Assembly: GCA_017545095.1 (NCBI GenBank)
Contig: JAFYCU010000282.1
Coordinates: 1-15,873 of the forward strand
Direction of reading: 5' to 3'
DNA: 15,873 nt
Source: Muribaculaceae bacterium
GTDB taxonomy: Bacteria; Bacteroidota; Bacteroidia; Bacteroidales; Muribaculaceae
In this document: piece by piece, positions 13,849-15,873 of the stretch
Position numbering within the stretch: position 1 is the stretch's first letter
Layout: every line of letters starts with the position of its first letter
Notes under the pieces: generated by a model
Told to the model about the DNA's origin: nothing
Database searches by the model: none
What the model saw: the letters and a program-made list of their open reading frames with translations, nothing else
Translations under genes and position numbers: made by a program

Positions 13849-14412
13849 TTAACCCGCATGGGGTGCGGCATTGTGCAGCTCTTCTTTCACCTGGGCGAGC
13901 AGCGCGGTGAGGGCCGGGGTGGGGTGGAAGGGGGTGTGATGTAACAGGTTGTGGATGGTCTGGTGGTCGTTTTCGCGGCCAAGGATGAGCAGGTTGAGCA
14001 GCAGCCGCAGGGCGGTGTATTGCTGCAGTGGTTGCTCGCTCGTGACGAGCTCGCGCCACAACATTGCGGCGCACGGCACATGCCGTAGCAGGCGATGACA
14101 CAGCACGTCGGCTTCCTCGGTGCATTGCACGTCGGTGGCCCAGCGCAGTGCCGTGTCGGCCGTCATCGCATCGGCCGGATAGACCATGGCCGCTGCCAGT
14201 CGGCACTCGCGATGTCGGCGGTCGTCCCACAGGGCTTGCGCCAGTGCGGCATCGTGCGCCACGGCCGAGGTGATTGCCATCAGGTCGGCCAGCTGGCAGC
14301 CCATGACGAACTCATGCGGGTCGCCGCCGCGTCGCAGGGCTTCGGCCACCACACCGTTGCGGTAGGCGAAAAACGCCTGCCGCAACGTTTGCAAAGTGTC
14401 GCTTATTGGCAT
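13849..14412 (-). CDS. AlkD-like HEAT-repeat protein (DNA alkylation repair family), short form
   Basis: The 187-residue product appears to be an all-helical HEAT-repeat protein. The segments YRNGVVAEALRRGG near the N-terminus and DAALAQALWDDRRHRECRLAAAMVY (about 55-78), then MTADTALRWATDV and CHRLLRHVPCAAMLW, have the order and spacing of the AlkD-type DNA alkylation repair family found in Bacteroides (alternating LAQALW, RECR-LA, W-V-D and LF-HLP segments). Members of that group bind alkylated bases without flipping. The catalytic Trp/Asp constellation is not clearly conserved, and the protein is shorter than AlkD (about 230 residues), so glycosylase activity is doubtful. Start ATG 14412. 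It follows glnS on the same strand after 170 nt filled with short tandem repeats, and no clear promoter is seen. Other HEAT-repeat roles remain possible. Confidence 0.65.
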   Translation of the reverse strand: MPISDTLQTLRQAFFAYRNGVVAEALRRGGDPHEFVMGCQLADLMAITSAVAHDAALAQALWDDRRHRECRLAAAMVYPADAMTADTALRWATDVQCTEEADVLCHRLLRHVPCAAMLWRELVTSEQPLQQYTALRLLLNLLILGRENDHQTIHNLLHHTPFHPTPALTALLAQVKEELHNAAPHAG

Positions 14413-14423
14413 GGTTCAGTTAA

Positions 14424-14451
14424 ATCAATGCACGATGCATAATGCACAATT
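14424..14451. repeat. Heptamer repeat upstream of the AlkD-like gene
   Basis: Four 7-nt units on the plus strand: ATCAATG, CACGATG, CATAATG and CACAATT. It is the same family as the arrays at 1714 and 7565. Confidence 0.75.
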
Positions 14452-14487
14452 ATCGCAATGCGGTGAAATGTGCATTAGCCATCCCAT

Positions 14488-14522
14488 GACTCGTATCTCG
14501 CGTCTCACGTCTCACGTCTCTA
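14488..14522. repeat. Heptamer repeat (GTCTCAC)n
   Basis: Five consecutive 7-nt units on the plus strand: GACTCGT, ATCTCGC, GTCTCAC, GTCTCAC and GTCTCTA. It lies in the glnS to AlkD-like gene spacer. Confidence 0.75.
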
Positions 14523-14558
14523 AAGTGGGGCCACAAGTTCTTCACCCATGAGCTCCTC

Positions 14559-14586
14559 ACTTCCTACTTCTCACTTCCTACTTCAT
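14559..14586. repeat. Heptamer repeat (ACTTCCT)n over the glnS stop codon
   Basis: Four 7-nt units on the plus strand: ACTTCCT, ACTTCTC, ACTTCCT and ACTTCAT. The last overlaps the glnS TGA at 14583-14585. Confidence 0.7.
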
Positions 14587-15873
14587 CCACCTTTCTTCTG
14601 CTCTTTGGCCCAGCTGTCTTTCAGACCTATGGTGCGGTTAAACACCAGGTGCTCGGGCGTGGAGTCTGGGTCGACGGTGAAGTAACCGATGCGCTGGAAC
14701 TGGAACTTGTCCTCCACGTGTGCGTTCTCGGCCAGGAACGGCTCGATTTTCACATCGTGCAGCACGCACAGCGAGTCGGGGTTGAGCAGCTGGCGGAAGT
14801 CCACCTCCTTTTCGGCTCCGGGGTTCTCCACGGCAAACAGGCGGTCGTAGAGCCTGACCTCGGCCGTGCGGCAGTGACGGGCACTCACCCAGTGCAGCGT
14901 GCCTTTCACCTTGCGGTTGGCACCGGGCATGCCGCTCAGCGTGTCGGGGTCGTAGGTGCACTGAATCTCGGTGATGTTGCCCTCGGCGTCCTTGGTGCAG
15001 CCGGTGCACATCACGATGTAGGCACCTTTGAGACGCACCTCCTTGCCGGGGGTGAGGCGGAAGAATTTCTTGGGCGCATCTTCCATGAAGTCGTCGCGCT
15101 CGATGTAAAGTTCGCGCGAGAACGGCATCTGGTGTTTGCCGGCGTCGGGCTGCTCGGGGTTGTTGTCCATCTCCATCATCTCCTCGCGGTCGGCGGGATA
15201 GTTGGTGATGACGAGCTTCACGGGATTGAGCACGGCACTCACGCGATTGGCATGCTTGTTCAAGTCCTCACGGATGTTGTGTTCCAGCAGGCCGATGTCG
15301 TTCAGAGCCTCATACTTGGTGTAGCCGATGTCCTCGATGAAGTTTTTGATGGCCTGTGGCGTGTAGCCGCGTCGGCGCAGTCCGCACAGGGTGGGCATGC
15401 GTGGGTCGTCCCAGCCGGCCACCAGCCCCTCCTTGACCAGCTGCAGCAGCTTGCGCTTGCTCATCAGGGTGTAGGTGAGGTTGAGGCGGTTAAACTCGAT
15501 CTGCCGCGGGCAGTACTGGTCGACGGTGTCGCCTGCCAGCTCTCGCACAAAATACTCATAGAGCGGACGGTGCGGCACAAACTCGAGGGTGCAGATCGAG
15601 TGAGTCACACCCTCAAAGTAGTCGCTCTGGCCATGGGCAAAGTCATACATGGGATAGACCTTCCACTTGTCGCCGGTGCGCCAGTGCGGGGTCTTGATGA
15701 TGCGATAGATGATGGGATCGCGGAAGTGCATGTTGCTGTGCGCCATGTCAATCTTGGCACGCAACACGCGCGAGCCCTCGTCAAACTCGCCGGCGTTCAT
15801 GCGCTGGAACAGGTCCAGGTTCTCCTCGACGGTGCGGTTGCGATAGGGGCTCTCGGTGCCGGCCTGCGTGGGG
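14583..15873 (-). CDS. glnS: Glutaminyl-tRNA synthetase, C-terminal part
   Basis: GlnRS attaches glutamine to tRNA-Gln. The frame is open to the right edge (codons visible from 15872: [20 protein letters not shown]), so about 430 C-terminal residues are present and the N-terminal HIGH-containing part is outside. An internal methionine at 15800 is not the true start. Visible landmarks are the Rossmann-side [15 protein letters not shown] and [45 protein letters not shown], the class I signature [11 protein letters not shown] (KMSKS equivalent) and the C-terminal anticodon-binding beta-barrels including [14 protein letters not shown] and [11 protein letters not shown]. The presence of GlnRS fits Bacteroidota. 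No lesion is visible. The stop lies in a heptamer repeat. Confidence 0.96.
   Translation of the reverse strand, partial: PTQAGTESPYRNRTVEENLDLFQRMNAGEFDEGSRVLRAKIDMAHSNMHFRDPIIYRIIKTPHWRTGDKWKVYPMYDFAHGQSDYFEGVTHSICTLEFVPHRPLYEYFVRELAGDTVDQYCPRQIEFNRLNLTYTLMSKRKLLQLVKEGLVAGWDDPRMPTLCGLRRRGYTPQAIKNFIEDIGYTKYEALNDIGLLEHNIREDLNKHANRVSAVLNPVKLVITNYPADREEMMEMDNNPEQPDAGKHQMPFSRELYIERDDFMEDAPKKFFRLTPGKEVRLKGAYIVMCTGCTKDAEGNITEIQCTYDPDTLSGMPGANRKVKGTLHWVSARHCRTAEVRLYDRLFAVENPGAEKEVDFRQLLNPDSLCVLHDVKIEPFLAENAHVEDKFQFQRIGYFTVDPDSTPEHLVFNRTIGLKDSWAKEQKKGG

Noticed and set aside
14413..14582. Possible CRISPR array or tRNA in the repeat-rich spacer after glnS
   Set aside because: The repeats are 7 nt with no spacers, and no cloverleaf can be drawn. 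They are simple tandem arrays.

Overview
The window looks like a GC-rich Bacteroidales chromosome (Bacteroidota; Muribaculaceae or Prevotellaceae would fit, but this is inferred). It encodes a short primary sigma factor of the Bacteroidota type. Four intergenic regions carry the Bacteroidota promoter pattern TTTG - 19/20 nt - TAnnTTTG instead of the E. coli -35/-10 pattern. The proteins (cyclophilin with a helical insert, five-repeat DUF349 protein, short AlkD-like HEAT protein) also resemble those of this group.

Layout. 1-5720, minus strand: a citrate lyase operon read from a promoter at 5690-5720 in the order citD, citE, citF, citX, citC-citG fusion, then the start of an aconitase-family (YbhJ-like) hydratase that runs off the left edge. 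It holds the three lyase subunits (gamma/ACP, beta, alpha) and the functions that make, attach and acetylate the prosthetic group. The citC-citG gene is broken by one in-frame TAA in its N-terminal GNAT domain. A heptanucleotide repeat is embedded in the linker that follows. 5856-6836, minus: rpoD with its own promoter and a strong terminator. 6837-7181: a divergent intergenic region with a partly duplicated promoter block. 7182-9690, plus: a small unknown protein, a secreted cyclophilin and an M16 zinc peptidase, probably one transcript. 9741-11908, plus: a terminator whose T-run supplies the next promoter's -33 element, then a DUF349 protein and its terminator. 11921-13750, plus: recQ. 13788-13838: a shared convergent terminator. 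13849-15873, minus: an AlkD-like HEAT-repeat protein and the 3' part of glnS.

How the genes work together. The cit operon would cleave citrate to acetate and oxaloacetate, but acetyl activation of the carrier may be impaired by the stop codon. No citrate transporter or oxaloacetate decarboxylase is visible here. The remaining genes are mostly housekeeping (transcription, envelope protein folding and proteolysis, DNA repair, glutaminyl-tRNA synthesis).

I see no defence system, CRISPR array, prophage, insertion sequence, rRNA or tRNA. The most unusual content is non-genic or degenerate: the nonsense codon in citC, a family of 7-nt-period tandem repeats at five or six places (several at gene ends, one inside an ORF), and the duplicated promoter cassette upstream of 7182. 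I did not find a convincing new multi-gene system.
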